64,000 nucleotides of DNA from Aneurinibacillus sp. REN35 (GCF_041379945.2 NZ_JBFTXJ020000002.1:1-64000); one strand, 5' to 3'. Counted from the stretch's first letter, positions 50,987 through 61,137 are shown. Numbers and translations: made by a program. The notes: generated by a model not told the origin, from the sequence alone.

Positions 50987-51964
50987 ATGCGCGCAGATAG
51001 GTTGATTTCGATTTTATTGTTACTGCAAAATAGAGGAAAATTAACAACCAGAGAATTGGCGCAAGAATTAGAGGTTACCGGACGTACGATTCATAGAGAT
51101 ATGGAGGCGTTGAGTGCGGCGGGGATTCCTGTTGTAGCTGAACGGGGGAAATTGGGTGGTTGGAGATTGCTTGAACAATATCGTACAAATGTAACGGGGT
51201 TAAAAGCCAATGAAATCAAGTCATTGTTTATCTCGCCGTCTCCTCAATTGCTTGCTGATTTAGGTCTGGCAAAAGATTGGAATGAAGCGCGGCAAAAAAT
51301 TCTCGCTGCGATTCCAAGTTCCACACAGGGACATTCCCAAGATATTTGGAATCGGATTCATATTGATACGACTACATGGAAACAATCACCGGAAAAAATT
51401 GAATCATTTACATTGTTACAGCAAGCAATTTGGGATGAGCGAAAGCTGCAGATTACATATGAACGGACAGATGGAGAGGTGATCGATCGAGTTGTAAATC
51501 CGTTAGGACTAGTCGCTAAAGGAAGCGTCTGGTACTTGATCGCATCTTCAGATGAAGAAATCCGAAACTATAGAGCGTCGAGAATAAAGTCCGTATTCTT
51601 GACAGAGGATTCGTTTTCTCGGCCAGATGACTTTAATTTAGCCCAGTATTGGAATAACTCTACACAAAAATTTATTAAAAATCTCCCAAGTTATGAGGTA
51701 GATGTTGAAATTTCTCCATCTATCGTTCAGAGAATACGGTTTACCGGACGCTTTGTACAGCTACTAAAAATGGATTCACCTTTAGAAGATGGGTGGATTC
51801 CAGCAAACCTGCGTTTTGATACAGAACAGGAGGCAAAAGAATACATTCTGGGCTTTGGAGATCAGATAAGAATTATTCGTCCGGACGCATTAAAGCAAAC
51901 GATTTATGATATGGCAAAGCGTGTGGTGAATTTTTATGAGATAGGTGACAAAGGGATGCACTAG
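50987..51964 (+). CDS. YafY/DeoR-like regulator with WYL domain
   Basis: A 325-residue transcription factor. The N-terminal winged helix (about 1-60) reads L-T-T-R-E-L-A-Q-E-L-E-V-T-G-R-T-I-H-R-D-M-E-A-L. A WYL domain (about 145-235) contains L-V-A-K-G-S-V-W-Y-L-I-A and the R-A-S-R-I region, and a C-terminal extension follows. WYL domains sense ligands or nucleic acids. The start ATG 50987 follows AAGGTGGG. It is divergent from the SDR gene with a palindrome in between. Confidence 0.9.
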   Translation: MRADRLISILLLLQNRGKLTTRELAQELEVTGRTIHRDMEALSAAGIPVVAERGKLGGWRLLEQYRTNVTGLKANEIKSLFISPSPQLLADLGLAKDWNEARQKILAAIPSSTQGHSQDIWNRIHIDTTTWKQSPEKIESFTLLQQAIWDERKLQITYERTDGEVIDRVVNPLGLVAKGSVWYLIASSDEEIRNYRASRIKSVFLTEDSFSRPDDFNLAQYWNNSTQKFIKNLPSYEVDVEISPSIVQRIRFTGRFVQLLKMDSPLEDGWIPANLRFDTEQEAKEYILGFGDQIRIIRPDALKQTIYDMAKRVVNFYEIGDKGMH

Positions 51965-52222
51965 GAAAAAGTCCGATTTAGTACACCACTTGCATAGCAT
52001 CAGAGAAGTGGATAGCATTTCGTCAAAATTCGGTGTAGTATAGGTATTTTCATTTTTTTATAGGTATTATATACTAGTAAATAATAATCAAAAAATAGGA
52101 TGCGATGAGAGATTCTTTCGTACATGGGCACTTGAAGAATCTGGAGCAAGTAGTGCAACCGGCCGGTTTATTAAAACCTGGCTTTTTTTTATGGAAAAAG
52201 CAAGAAAAGAGGAGGAAACGGT

Positions 52223-53959
52223 GTGTTTTTTAGAAGGAAATTAAAAGTATCAAAGAAAATGAAGCCTATCCAAAAGTCAGATATTCAAACTACACCACGT
52301 TTAGGTGATAAGTTAAAATTTTTAGAGATGACCACACATGATATAGATAGCATCAAAAAGTTGGAGAACGTGATAGATCAACTTGCGGTTGAGATTACAA
52401 ATCGCCATTATAGAATGCTTAGCGAATACGGGAACCTAGAAAAGATTATGCAGGATCATAGTACGGTCGATCGACTTAGTCAAACGTTTATTCAATATGT
52501 AAAATCAATACCAAGAATCAAACTGGACACAGAGTACATCCAAAACCGTGTGAAAATTGGAGAGGTACATAGTAGAATACGATTGACTCCAGAATGGTAT
52601 ACAGGATCTTATATTCGTGTATATGAGTATGTACTTCCAGAGATTATCGAACAATATGGACATAGACCGGATGAAATGAAAGACATTTTGATGGCGCTCA
52701 TTCGTATTGTAACACTTGATTCACAGATCGTTCTTGAATCCTATCAAGAAGCTAATGATTTTAAAATTATTGAGAGTGTCAGCTCTGTTATGGAAACGGT
52801 TATTGGATTGGATAAAATAAGCACGTTAATGAATACGGTGGCATCCGCAGCAGAAAATGTAGAGAGTGTAAGTGCGGCAGCTGAACAGCTTTCTGCTTCT
52901 GTAGAAGAAGTTGCCACTAACGCAGTTAGCGTCGCAGAAAACACTGAAGAAACCATACAACAGGTGGAACAAGGACGGGAAGTAATTGAAAAGTCTCTCA
53001 CAGGCTTTTTAGGTATGACAGACTCATTTATAGAGACAAGGAATAAAATTAATACGTTGCTTGACGAAATTAAAAATGTTTCTCAAGTCGTTGAATTCAT
53101 CAAAGGAGTTGCTGAACAGACCAATTTACTTGCGTTAAATGCGTCGATTGAGGCAGCAAGAGCGGGTGAGCAAGGACGGGGATTTTCTGTTGTCGCCGAT
53201 GAGGTCAGAAATTTGGCTGAACAGACAAAGGAATCGGTGGATAAAATCACAAAAACAATTCAACAAGTACAAACGGAAGCTAGAGAAGTTAGTATCATGG
53301 AAGAAAGAATGGCAAACCAGCTTAATGACCAAGTGGATCAAGCGAAAGATGCGATTGAAACATTAGGTACTATTGTATCGAGGATTGAACTCATCGGTAG
53401 TTCAACAGGCAATATTGCAGCGATTGCTCAGGAACAGTCAGCTGCTACGCACGATATCACCCTACGAATTAGCGAGGTGTTGCATCAGACGGATGAGATT
53501 AAGAACGATGCCCAGTACACGGGCCAAACCATTTACGATGTAAGTATGGGCATTAATAATCTTCGCAAAAAAGCAATTGGGTCCATTCCTAGATTGCAAA
53601 ATAAACAGGTCATTCGAGTGGTAAAAACAGAGCATTTGTTATGGAAGTGGTGGGTATATAACAGTATCCTCGGATATCATCAAATGGAAGCACAGCATTT
53701 TGTGAATCATACGCAGTGCCGTTTAGGAAAATGGTATGAGCAAATGAGAAAACACCCACATATTTCAAAACTTCCGGCATTTAAGGAGCTGGAAGCGCCG
53801 CATCGTCATGTACATGAGCTAGCACAGGAAGCACACGAATATATAAATAGAGGACAAAAAGATAAAGCGGAATCACTGCTCTATTTAATTGAAGAATCTT
53901 CTGTGGAAGTAGTACGTCTGTTAGATCAAATACAGAATGAAATGGATCGTAGAGCATGA
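52223..53959 (+). CDS. Globin-coupled chemoreceptor (HemAT-like) with C-terminal CZB domain
   Basis: A 578-residue soluble sensor. Residues about 25-190 form a protoglobin-type sensor with proximal His116 in [16 protein letters not shown], as in HemAT, so it should bind haem and sense oxygen. Residues about 200-460 are a methyl-accepting signalling hairpin with the tip [19 protein letters not shown]. Residues 471-578 look like a chemoreceptor zinc-binding domain, with likely ligands His471, Cys499 (C-x-L-G-K-W-Y) and His at 527-531. The start is GTG 52223 after GAGGAGG. No other chemotaxis gene is in the window. Confidence 0.85.
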   Translation: MFFRRKLKVSKKMKPIQKSDIQTTPRLGDKLKFLEMTTHDIDSIKKLENVIDQLAVEITNRHYRMLSEYGNLEKIMQDHSTVDRLSQTFIQYVKSIPRIKLDTEYIQNRVKIGEVHSRIRLTPEWYTGSYIRVYEYVLPEIIEQYGHRPDEMKDILMALIRIVTLDSQIVLESYQEANDFKIIESVSSVMETVIGLDKISTLMNTVASAAENVESVSAAAEQLSASVEEVATNAVSVAENTEETIQQVEQGREVIEKSLTGFLGMTDSFIETRNKINTLLDEIKNVSQVVEFIKGVAEQTNLLALNASIEAARAGEQGRGFSVVADEVRNLAEQTKESVDKITKTIQQVQTEAREVSIMEERMANQLNDQVDQAKDAIETLGTIVSRIELIGSSTGNIAAIAQEQSAATHDITLRISEVLHQTDEIKNDAQYTGQTIYDVSMGINNLRKKAIGSIPRLQNKQVIRVVKTEHLLWKWWVYNSILGYHQMEAQHFVNHTQCRLGKWYEQMRKHPHISKLPAFKELEAPHRHVHELAQEAHEYINRGQKDKAESLLYLIEESSVEVVRLLDQIQNEMDRRA

Positions 53960-54091
53960 TCTTTTCCCGGATGATCGACAATTATGGCAGTTTTATGTAA
54001 GAAATCACTTTGAAAAGTTACTGAATTTGTTTGCAGCCTACTCATATGAGGTAAACTAGGGGAGAAAAAGCATATACACTTAGGAGGAGCC

Positions 54092-54598
54092 ATGGCTGCT
54101 GAAACTACTAATGCAAATGATTCGCTTCGCTCTGCCTACTCGGCCCGCAATCTATGGTCGGGTTTCCTATTTGGTGTTGGCTTGGTCGCCTTTATAGATG
54201 AAGCCGTTTTCCATCAATTACTGCATTGGCATCATTTCTATGACAAGTCTACCACCAGTGTCGGATTGATCTCGGATGGTTTGTTTCACGCTTTTAGCTG
54301 GTTTGCAACAATTGGATCGCTATTTATGTTTGCTGATTTGCGGCGCCGAAATGCATTGTGGCTTACAAGGTGGATAGGAGGCATGTTCCTTGGAGCAGGG
54401 GCATTCCAGTTATACGACGGAACCGTTCAACACAAACTGATGCGGTTGCACCAGATTCGCTACAATGTGGATGTTCTTCCCTATGACCTGGTATGGAATA
54501 TTACCGCCATTGTTATCATGCTTATTGGCATCATCCTGGTTGTTCGCACACGAAGCGGATCACAGCAAGTGGAAGGAACCGCGTCATATGAACAATGA
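54092..54598 (+). CDS. DUF2243 membrane protein
   Basis: A 168-residue protein with four predicted helices, matching DUF2243. His-rich segments (V-F-H-Q-L-L-H-W-H-H-F-Y-D and Y-D-G-T-V-Q-H-K-L-M-R-L-H-Q-I-R) are conserved in the family and suggest metal or haem binding. It precedes a CtaG-like protein with an 11-base overlap. The start ATG 54092 follows TTAGGAGGAG. Confidence 0.88.
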   Translation: MAAETTNANDSLRSAYSARNLWSGFLFGVGLVAFIDEAVFHQLLHWHHFYDKSTTSVGLISDGLFHAFSWFATIGSLFMFADLRRRNALWLTRWIGGMFLGAGAFQLYDGTVQHKLMRLHQIRYNVDVLPYDLVWNITAIVIMLIGIILVVRTRSGSQQVEGTASYEQ

Positions 54599-55379
54599 TC
54601 ACATTCATCATAGCAGCGGAGCTTCTTTAGAACTGATCTTGGCGCTGCCTTTTGTTCTGGCGTTGATTTTTTATATTGGTGCTGTAATCATATCTAATCG
54701 CCATCACAAAAAGTGGCCGTTATACCGTACAATATGTTGGGTTTGTGGCGTTATTTGTGCGGCACTTGTATTCGTAGGGCCTTTAGCCGCTCGAGCTCAT
54801 GTAGATTTCACAGCACACATGCTCGGGCATTTGTTCCTTGGTATGCTTGCACCGCTTCTGATGGCGCTAGCTGCGCCTGTGACCCTTTTCTTGAGAACAA
54901 GTAACGTAAATGTAGCACGGCGTTTCACTCGCGTATTGAAAAGCTGGCCCATTCGCATGTATACGCATCCTATTATTGCATCGCTTCTTAATATTGGAGG
55001 TCTGTGGCTGCTCTATACAACCAACTTGTACGCAGCGATGCAGCAGAGTTTTCTTCTGCATATAGTAGTACACGTACATGTCTTCTTTGCAGGCTATCTT
55101 TTCACTGTGTCTATGATCTATATTGATCCAACCCCACATCGTTTTCACTTTGTCTACCGTGCCATCGTATTCATAATAGCCTTAGCGGGCCATGGAATTC
55201 TATCTAAATACATCTATGCTTATCCACCTCCGGGTGTTTCTGCAGCACAGGCGGAAATGGGCGGGATGTTAATGTACTATGGCGGGGATGCAATTGACCT
55301 TGTACTTATCACCATCCTTTGTTTTCAATGGTTCAAGGCTGCCCGACCTCGCCCATCGTTGTCTACGGTTTTAAAGTAA
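54588..55379 (+). CDS. ctaG: CtaG-like cytochrome c oxidase assembly protein
   Basis: A 263-residue membrane protein with about seven helices of the caa3-type CtaG family, needed to form active caa3 oxidase in B. subtilis. Typical features are F-T-A-H-M-L-G-H-L-F-L-G-M-L-A-P-L-L, H-V-H-V-F-F-A-G-Y-L-F and the C-terminal Y-Y-G-G-D-A-I-D-L region. ATG 54588 is preceded by GGAAGG and starts inside the DUF2243 gene; a frame from 54465 would give a non-family N-terminus. The oxidase genes are not in the window. Confidence 0.88.
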   Translation: MNNDHIHHSSGASLELILALPFVLALIFYIGAVIISNRHHKKWPLYRTICWVCGVICAALVFVGPLAARAHVDFTAHMLGHLFLGMLAPLLMALAAPVTLFLRTSNVNVARRFTRVLKSWPIRMYTHPIIASLLNIGGLWLLYTTNLYAAMQQSFLLHIVVHVHVFFAGYLFTVSMIYIDPTPHRFHFVYRAIVFIIALAGHGILSKYIYAYPPPGVSAAQAEMGGMLMYYGGDAIDLVLITILCFQWFKAARPRPSLSTVLK

Positions 55380-55393
55380 AAATGATTTTTTGC

Positions 55394-55425
55394 AAAGACC
55401 TTACTAAAGAGTTTGGTCTTTTTTT
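55394..55425 (+). terminator. Terminator of DUF2243-ctaG
   Basis: AAAGACC / GGTCTTT stem with a seven-T tail. Confidence 0.85.
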
Positions 55426-55465
55426 GTTGTAGTATACGGAATTTGCAAGCGGAAGCTGCTGTTGC

Positions 55466-56002
55466 CTAGAAAAGCTCATTGTCACGTTTATTTCCATGAG
55501 ATAAACGGATTACATCAAGGAGGTTTATTTTCTTTTTTGATATTTGGTGGTAAAGCTCATTTCCCTGAACGTGATCAATGAATAAGATGCCGTTTAGATG
55601 GTCGATTTCATGTTGGATGCAGCGAGCGAGAAAACCTTTTGCTTCTAATGAAAATTCTTCGCCTTTTCTATTGAGGCTCTTTATCTTAACGTAATTCGCC
55701 CTCTTTACAAGTCCTGTGAACTTCGGAAATGATAAGCAGGCTTCTGGACCTACCTGCTTCCCCCTTGCCTTTATAATCTCAGGGTTAATTAGCTCAATCA
55801 ATCCTTCCCCACAATCCATCACAACGATTCTTCTAAGTATTCCAACCTGTGGGGCAGCAAGGCCTGCGCCATCGTCTGTTGCATACAATGTATCAGCCAT
55901 GTCATCGAGAAGCGTTAAGGTTTTTGTTGTGATTTCCGATACAGGTTTGGCTGCTTTTCTTAATATAGGATCACCAAATCGAACAATGTTTTTTTGTGCC
56001 AT
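55466..56002 (-). CDS. def: Peptide deformylase
   Basis: A 178-residue metalloenzyme that removes the formyl group from new proteins. The three motifs are G-A-G-L-A-A-P-Q-V-G, E-A-C-L-S-F-P (the usual E-G-C-L-S with Ala for Gly) and Q-H-E-I-D-H-L-N-G; Cys and both His bind the metal. The C-terminal stretch (K-K-K-I-N-L-L-D-V-I-R) makes it slightly long. The start ATG 56002 follows AAGGATGTGAGGAG. It may be a second deformylase, as the main one is usually near fmt. Confidence 0.93.
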   Translation of the reverse strand: MAQKNIVRFGDPILRKAAKPVSEITTKTLTLLDDMADTLYATDDGAGLAAPQVGILRRIVVMDCGEGLIELINPEIIKARGKQVGPEACLSFPKFTGLVKRANYVKIKSLNRKGEEFSLEAKGFLARCIQHEIDHLNGILFIDHVQGNELYHQISKKKINLLDVIRLSHGNKRDNELF

Positions 56003-56305
56003 CTCCTCACATCCTTTGATTTAATATGATACGGTGCATGTTTTCCCTTCCTTGTTACGTTGGTAATACACAGGCGTCAAAAAAACGCCGCCTGTGTATG
56101 GTAAGCTATTTTACAGCAATAAGGTGTAAAAATATGATCGTAATGTCGATAAATGTTAGTAATTTACAAAAAATGGGTCTATCATATGTATAAAAAAAGA
56201 GGTATATTTTTTATACAAGAGATAATGTTAAAAATTTACTTATTGTATACGCCAAGTTGTACAGTACAGCTTTTCTCTTGATGGTCTTGGTATGGAGGTC
56301 TGTTT
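56003..56305. other. Divergent intergenic region def / rap
   Basis: It holds a hairpin CACAGGCG...CGCCTGTG (56068-56098), AT-rich promoter sequence and a palindrome TGTACAGTACA at 56258-56268 about 40 bases before the rap start. No gene is supported. Confidence 0.45.
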
Positions 56306-57391
56306 ATGCAAGGGTATTATGAAGTAATTACTTCCGAACAGATGATGAAGCTGCTAAATACTTGGTACATCCATATTCGAGAAGAAAATGAAGAAGTAAT
56401 TCACAGTATGAAAGAAGAAGTAGAAGAAAAAATTAGTAGAATGGAGAAGAACCAGACCCTTTTAGTTTATTATTCCCTTCTAGATTTTCGTTATCGATTA
56501 TTAAATGAAAGTGTAACAAGGAGTGAAGCTGTTCTTGAGCAAGTAGCGCCCGAAAAACTAGATGATTTTTTAGCTTACTATTATTACTTTTTCAAGGGAA
56601 TGTATGAGTATAGTTTGAAAAACTATTGTGAAGCCATTTCCGCCTATACATTCGCCGAACAAAAACTTACAGTTATTCCGGATGAAATTGAAAAAGCGGA
56701 ATTTCATTTTAAAGTTGCTTGGGCACTGAGCTTTATTCCTGATGTATATATCTCGCTACAGCATATACAAAAAGCCAAAACCATTTTTGATACATATCCA
56801 AACTATAAACGTAGACAGGCGGATTGTGAGAATTTATTAGGTATTTGCAGAATGCTTGAAAAAGATTTTATGCGAGCAGAAGAGCATCTTATGACAGCTT
56901 TGCATCTTGCGCAACCCCTGAAAAAAAATGAAGGATTATTGTACCGCATTACAAAAGATATCGGATATTTATATGCCGAACAGGGGTTATCAGATCAAGC
57001 AATTCCTTACCTGGAGGCTGCTTATAATAAACAAAAAAATAAAGGTTATAAAGCTGTTTTTCTCTTAGCAAGAGAGCGCTTCAAAATCGGTGACAAACAG
57101 AAAGCTATTGAATGGATCGAAAAAGGAATAATGATGTGTACAGAGATTGGAGAACAGGAATACATTTATCATTTTAATATGATTCATGCGATATACGATA
57201 CTCATGATACGACAGTCATTCAGGATGGCATTGCGTATTTCCAGCAGAAAAAAAGTTGGGCCTTTGCCGAAGAATATGCTAAGACGTATGCTGATGCTTT
57301 GTACAAGCAGGAAAAGTATGAGGAAGCTTGTGAATATTATCAATTGGCTCTTCGAGCTGATAATAAATTACAAATGGAGGTTGTCAAATGA
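56306..57391 (+). CDS. Rap-family TPR regulator
   Basis: A 361-residue protein of the Rap/RNPP superfamily. An N-terminal three-helix bundle (about 1-70) is followed by tetratricopeptide repeats to the end (for example F-M-R-A-E-E-H-L-M-T-A-L and Y-E-E-A-C-E-Y-Y-Q-L-A-L). There is no HTH, so it is Rap-like, not PlcR/NprR-like. Rap proteins dephosphorylate Spo0F or block ComA and are turned off by imported Phr peptides. A phr gene overlaps its 3' end. The start ATG 56306 follows TATGGAGG. Confidence 0.88.
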   Translation: MQGYYEVITSEQMMKLLNTWYIHIREENEEVIHSMKEEVEEKISRMEKNQTLLVYYSLLDFRYRLLNESVTRSEAVLEQVAPEKLDDFLAYYYYFFKGMYEYSLKNYCEAISAYTFAEQKLTVIPDEIEKAEFHFKVAWALSFIPDVYISLQHIQKAKTIFDTYPNYKRRQADCENLLGICRMLEKDFMRAEEHLMTALHLAQPLKKNEGLLYRITKDIGYLYAEQGLSDQAIPYLEAAYNKQKNKGYKAVFLLARERFKIGDKQKAIEWIEKGIMMCTEIGEQEYIYHFNMIHAIYDTHDTTVIQDGIAYFQQKKSWAFAEEYAKTYADALYKQEKYEEACEYYQLALRADNKLQMEVVK

Positions 57392-57525
57392 TCAAGAAAA
57401 CCAAAATGTTAGTAGGTCTGTTGGCGTTAGTTACTGCTTTTGGAATCACGGGACCATACGTAAAGGATACAACGGCTGTAAAAGGTAAGCCGTCGATTGG
57501 TACATTTGCCCATCACGGAGGATAA
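57388..57525 (+). CDS. Phr-type signalling peptide precursor
   Basis: A 45-residue precursor beginning in the rap stop codon (ATGA overlap). A Lys-rich N-terminus and hydrophobic stretch (M-L-V-G-L-L-A-L-V-T-A-F) give a secretion signal. The C-terminal half (V-K-G-K-P-S-I-G-T-F-A-H-H-G-G) holds the presumed signal; the mature pentapeptide to heptapeptide cannot be fixed from sequence. The K-P-S-I-G segment recalls the NprX core S-K-P-D-I, which may be chance. A GGAGG in the end of rap (57376-57380) serves as ribosome site. Confidence 0.82.
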   Translation: MIKKTKMLVGLLALVTAFGITGPYVKDTTAVKGKPSIGTFAHHGG

Positions 57526-57533
57526 TCACTGGG

Positions 57534-57565
57534 AAAGCTGATTTCAAAATGAAATCAGCTTTTTT
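57534..57565 (+). terminator. Terminator of rap-phr
   Basis: AAAGCTGATTTCA / TGAAATCAGCTTT stem and T-run. Confidence 0.9.
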
Positions 57566-57644
57566 CTTTTTGCGTATAATTTTCGTTATATAAGAAATGA
57601 TAAGAGCAGCAATACCCATCATTAACCAAAGGAGGAAATATACT

Positions 57645-57854
57645 ATGGCACAACGACAAAGCGGAAATCGTAATAATCTGGTCGCTCCTCAAGCGCGGAT
57701 GGCGTTAGACCAGATGAAGTATGAAATTGCAACTGAATTTGGTGTGCAGCTTGGTCCAGATACGACTTCTCGTCAAAATGGATCTGTGGGCGGCGAAATT
57801 ACAAAACGCTTGGTACAAATGGCAGAACAACAGCTTGGCGGCCGCATGCAGTAA
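57645..57854 (+). CDS. Small acid-soluble spore protein, alpha/beta type
   Basis: A 69-residue DNA-coating spore protein. The family core [10 protein letters not shown] (GPR cleavage site at T-E-F) and G-G-E-I-T-K-R-L-V are clear. These proteins saturate forespore DNA and protect it from damage. The start ATG 57645 follows AAAGGAGG. A terminator follows at 57901-57931. Confidence 0.95.
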   Translation: MAQRQSGNRNNLVAPQARMALDQMKYEIATEFGVQLGPDTTSRQNGSVGGEITKRLVQMAEQQLGGRMQ

Positions 57855-57900
57855 TAGGTACGCCATTGCTTGCAGTGAAACAAACATGATCATTACAATC

Positions 57901-57931
57901 ACACCCTCTAAGCGTCAATCTTGGAGGGTGT
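57901..57931 (+). terminator. Terminator of the SASP gene
   Basis: ACACCCTC / GAGGGTGT stem followed by TTGATTTTA. Confidence 0.8.
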
Positions 57932-58155
57932 TTGATTTTATACAGTAAGCATACATACATAAGAAATCAATGGGATCACCGGGTACGTATTTTTGCTACC
58001 ATTGTAAATTAACATATTGAAAATTTTCTGTATTCATATGGTAGAATATCGTAGATAGCCAGTTCTTTCTGTTTAAGCTTCAGGTATAAAGCCAATATAT
58101 TCATCAAGGGAGGGGCAAAAGAGATCCATTGAATTTGAAACGAAGGAGAAATGAA

Positions 58156-60795
58156 ATGGAATTTTACCAACATAGCAAAGAAGACGTACTAGAACTCGTT
58201 AATTCCAATGGGAAGGGCCTATCAAGTGAGGAAGTGCAATCGCGTCTACAGCGGGATGGCTATAATGAACTTGCAGATAAAGACAAAGTGTCAACATATA
58301 AGCTATTTTTAGAAACATTTAAGGACCCGATGGTGGTTGTTCTTCTTATAGCAGCCGCAGTACAAATCCTGCTTGGTGAGATGGTTGAGTCATTAATTAT
58401 TTTTCTTGTTCTGCTTATTAATTCAGTAATTAGTGTGGTGCAGACAAGGAAAGCGGAAAGCTCCTTAGAGGCATTGCGGGATATGTCTGCACCTGAGGCA
58501 AAAGTGATGCGCAATGGAACCAAACAAACAGTTGCGGCAAAAGAACTTGTACAAGGAGATATTGTTTTTCTTGAAGCTGGAGATTACGTACCTGCTGATG
58601 GACGTGTGCTAGAGAGCGGCTCATTGAAAGTAAATGAAGGTATGTTAACAGGTGAGTCAGAAGCTGTGGAAAAGTCAATAGAAGAAATCGGGGAAGAAGC
58701 AGCTCTTGGTGACCGCCGCAATATGGTATTCAGCAGCTCGCTAGTTGTGTATGGACGCGGTACTTTTGTCGTTACTGGTACTGCGGAAAAAACAGAGGTT
58801 GGTAAAATTGCTGATTTGCTTTCTAAAGCTGAACAAAAGGAAACGCCGCTACAGCGAAAATTACATGATTTCAGTAAGAAGCTGGGTATTGGTATTCTAT
58901 TGCTTTGTATCGTCATTTTTGCTGTACAGGCTGCGCGTATTTGGTTTAGTGGCAGCGATGAAGACACGGTAAGCGCCTTGCTGCATGCGCTTATGTTTTC
59001 TGTCGCCATTGCGGTTGCTGCCATACCAGAAGCATTACAATCAATCGTTACTATTGTGCTTGCTGTTGGTACGAACAAAATGGCGAAACAGCACGCGATC
59101 ATTCGAAAGCTTCCTGCTGTCGAAACGTTGGGATCGACACGGATTATTTGTACAGATAAAACAGGGACGCTCACACAAAACAAGATGACCGTTACAGATC
59201 ACTTTTTACCTTTTAATAAGAATGAACGATTGCCAGAAAATCCAGATGATTGGGATGAAGCCGAGCGTTTGCTTGTCCACATTGCCGCACTCTGCAACGA
59301 TTCCTATATTAATCAAGATGGTCAGGAAGTAGGCGATCCGACAGAGGTTGCCTTGATCAAGTTTGCGGATAAACATGCACACGAATATGAGCAGCTTCGT
59401 GCAACGCATCAACGACTATCGGAAATACCGTTTGATTCCGATCGGAAGCTTATGTCAACGCTCCATATCATTGATGGGACACATAGGATGCTAACGAAGG
59501 GCGGTCCTGATGTGATGTTCAATCGTGCCAGCTACGTGTTAGTAAACGGTGAAGAACAGCCAATGACCGATGATTTATTAGAACGTTTCACAGGCGCGAA
59601 TGAAGAGTTCTCCAATCAGGCCTTACGGGTCTTGGCTTATGGTTATAAACGCCTGCCGGAAGGTAAAACACACATCGACCATGAAGAAGAGTACGATCTT
59701 GTATTAGTCGGTTTGACGGCGATGATGGACCCGCCTAGGGAAGCGGTGTATAGCTCGATAGAGGAAGCGAAAAAGGCAGGCATTCGTACGATTATGATCA
59801 CAGGTGATCATAAAACAACAGCGCAGGCGATTGGCCGTGATATTGGATTAATGGGTGAAAATGATATTGCTGTTACGGGTCAGGAACTCGATACCATGTC
59901 TGAAGAAGAACTGGACCAAAAACTCGATACCATCTCTGTATATGCGCGGGTATCGCCTGAAAATAAAATTCGCATCGTGCGGGCATGGCAGAAAAAAGGG
60001 GCGGTGACGGCGATGACGGGCGATGGTGTCAATGACGCGCCAGCATTAAAACAGGCGGATATAGGCATTGCGATGGGAAGTGGGACCGATGTTGCCAAGG
60101 ATGCGGCTGCGATGATTTTAACGGATGACAACTTTGTATCCATTGTTAAGGCTGTCCAAGTTGGCAGAACAGTGTTTGATAATATTAAGAAGGCGATTAG
60201 TTATTTATTTGCAGGGAATTTGGGAGCAATCATTGCCATCCTGTATGCAGTCATTTTTAATCTGCCTAACCCATTCACTGCCTTGCAGCTCCTATTTATT
60301 AATCTTGTTAATGATTCCCTACCTGCCATTGCCCTGGGTGTAGAAAAATCGGAGCCAAATGTCATGCAGAAAAAACCACGCGCAGTTGATGAGGGTATAT
60401 TTGCTGGTGGAACAATGAAGGCGGTACTGACACGCGGCATGCTCATTGGGATTGCGGTTATTGTTTCCTTTTATATTGGCCTATCACATTCGGATGAGAT
60501 GGGTGTGGCAATGGCATTTACTACGCTCATTCTATCTAGAACACTACAAACATTTGCGGCCCGTTCCAATACACAAACCGCAATAGGGTTCGGATTTTTT
60601 AGCAATAAATATGTCATTGGTGCAGTTGTACTAGGATTTGTACTATACGGCGTTACTGTCTTGCCGTTTACTCGTGGTATCTTCAGTATCCCGCCTGAAT
60701 TTGGCATGACAGACTGGTTGATAGCGACAGCACTTGCCCTAGCTTCTGTCGTTCTAATGGAAATTGTAAAAGTGATTCAGCATAGGACTGTTTAA
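58156..60795 (+). CDS. Cation-transporting P-type ATPase (calcium type, PMR1/SERCA-like)
   Basis: An 879-residue P2-type ATPase with ten helices. The phosphorylation motif C-T-D-K-T-G-T-L-T has Asp334. T-G-E-S, the membrane motif I-P-E-A-L-Q, K-G-G-P-D, M-I-T-G-D and G-D-G-V-N-D-A-P-A-L-K are all present. P-E-A-L in helix 4 and N-L-V-N-D in helix 6 fit the calcium-pump group (compare B. subtilis YloB). The start is ATG 58156, 8 bases after GAAGGAG; TTG 58129 lacks a site. Confidence 0.9.
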   Translation: MEFYQHSKEDVLELVNSNGKGLSSEEVQSRLQRDGYNELADKDKVSTYKLFLETFKDPMVVVLLIAAAVQILLGEMVESLIIFLVLLINSVISVVQTRKAESSLEALRDMSAPEAKVMRNGTKQTVAAKELVQGDIVFLEAGDYVPADGRVLESGSLKVNEGMLTGESEAVEKSIEEIGEEAALGDRRNMVFSSSLVVYGRGTFVVTGTAEKTEVGKIADLLSKAEQKETPLQRKLHDFSKKLGIGILLLCIVIFAVQAARIWFSGSDEDTVSALLHALMFSVAIAVAAIPEALQSIVTIVLAVGTNKMAKQHAIIRKLPAVETLGSTRIICTDKTGTLTQNKMTVTDHFLPFNKNERLPENPDDWDEAERLLVHIAALCNDSYINQDGQEVGDPTEVALIKFADKHAHEYEQLRATHQRLSEIPFDSDRKLMSTLHIIDGTHRMLTKGGPDVMFNRASYVLVNGEEQPMTDDLLERFTGANEEFSNQALRVLAYGYKRLPEGKTHIDHEEEYDLVLVGLTAMMDPPREAVYSSIEEAKKAGIRTIMITGDHKTTAQAIGRDIGLMGENDIAVTGQELDTMSEEELDQKLDTISVYARVSPENKIRIVRAWQKKGAVTAMTGDGVNDAPALKQADIGIAMGSGTDVAKDAAAMILTDDNFVSIVKAVQVGRTVFDNIKKAISYLFAGNLGAIIAILYAVIFNLPNPFTALQLLFINLVNDSLPAIALGVEKSEPNVMQKKPRAVDEGIFAGGTMKAVLTRGMLIGIAVIVSFYIGLSHSDEMGVAMAFTTLILSRTLQTFAARSNTQTAIGFGFFSNKYVIGAVVLGFVLYGVTVLPFTRGIFSIPPEFGMTDWLIATALALASVVLMEIVKVIQHRTV

Positions 60796-60921
60796 TACGA
60801 GATGAATCTGTAAGAACTTCGCCAAGCAACGTGCCGCTAATTGATTTATCATATGGAATTTTATGTTTTTATAAACACCCCTCAAGAGGATTATAATGAG
60901 TACATATAAAAAGGGGTGTAT

Positions 60922-61137
60922 ATGATGAATAAGGTATATATTGTTGTATCTGTTCTCGTTTTACTTTTCCTTGTTGTTTTTCCTCTATCTCTTCGTTTCC
61001 TGCATTCGGAAAAAAGAAAAGAGGCGAAGTATAAAAAGGAATTAAAACGTAGAGCGGCACAGATTTATCATCATCAGCAAGAGTTGGATGCCTTGTCAGC
61101 CCAACGACAGGAGCGGGTAAGTAAAAAAGGATCGTAG
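60922..61137 (+). CDS. Small single-pass membrane protein, unknown
   Basis: About 71 residues: one N-terminal helix (I-V-V-S-V-L-V-L-L-F-L-V-V-F) and a highly charged Lys/Arg/Gln tail predicted as a coiled coil. ATG 60922 or 60925 follows AAAGGGG. A terminator starts within its last codons. No family is recognised. Confidence 0.6.
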   Translation: MMNKVYIVVSVLVLLFLVVFPLSLRFLHSEKRKEAKYKKELKRRAAQIYHHQQELDALSAQRQERVSKKGS

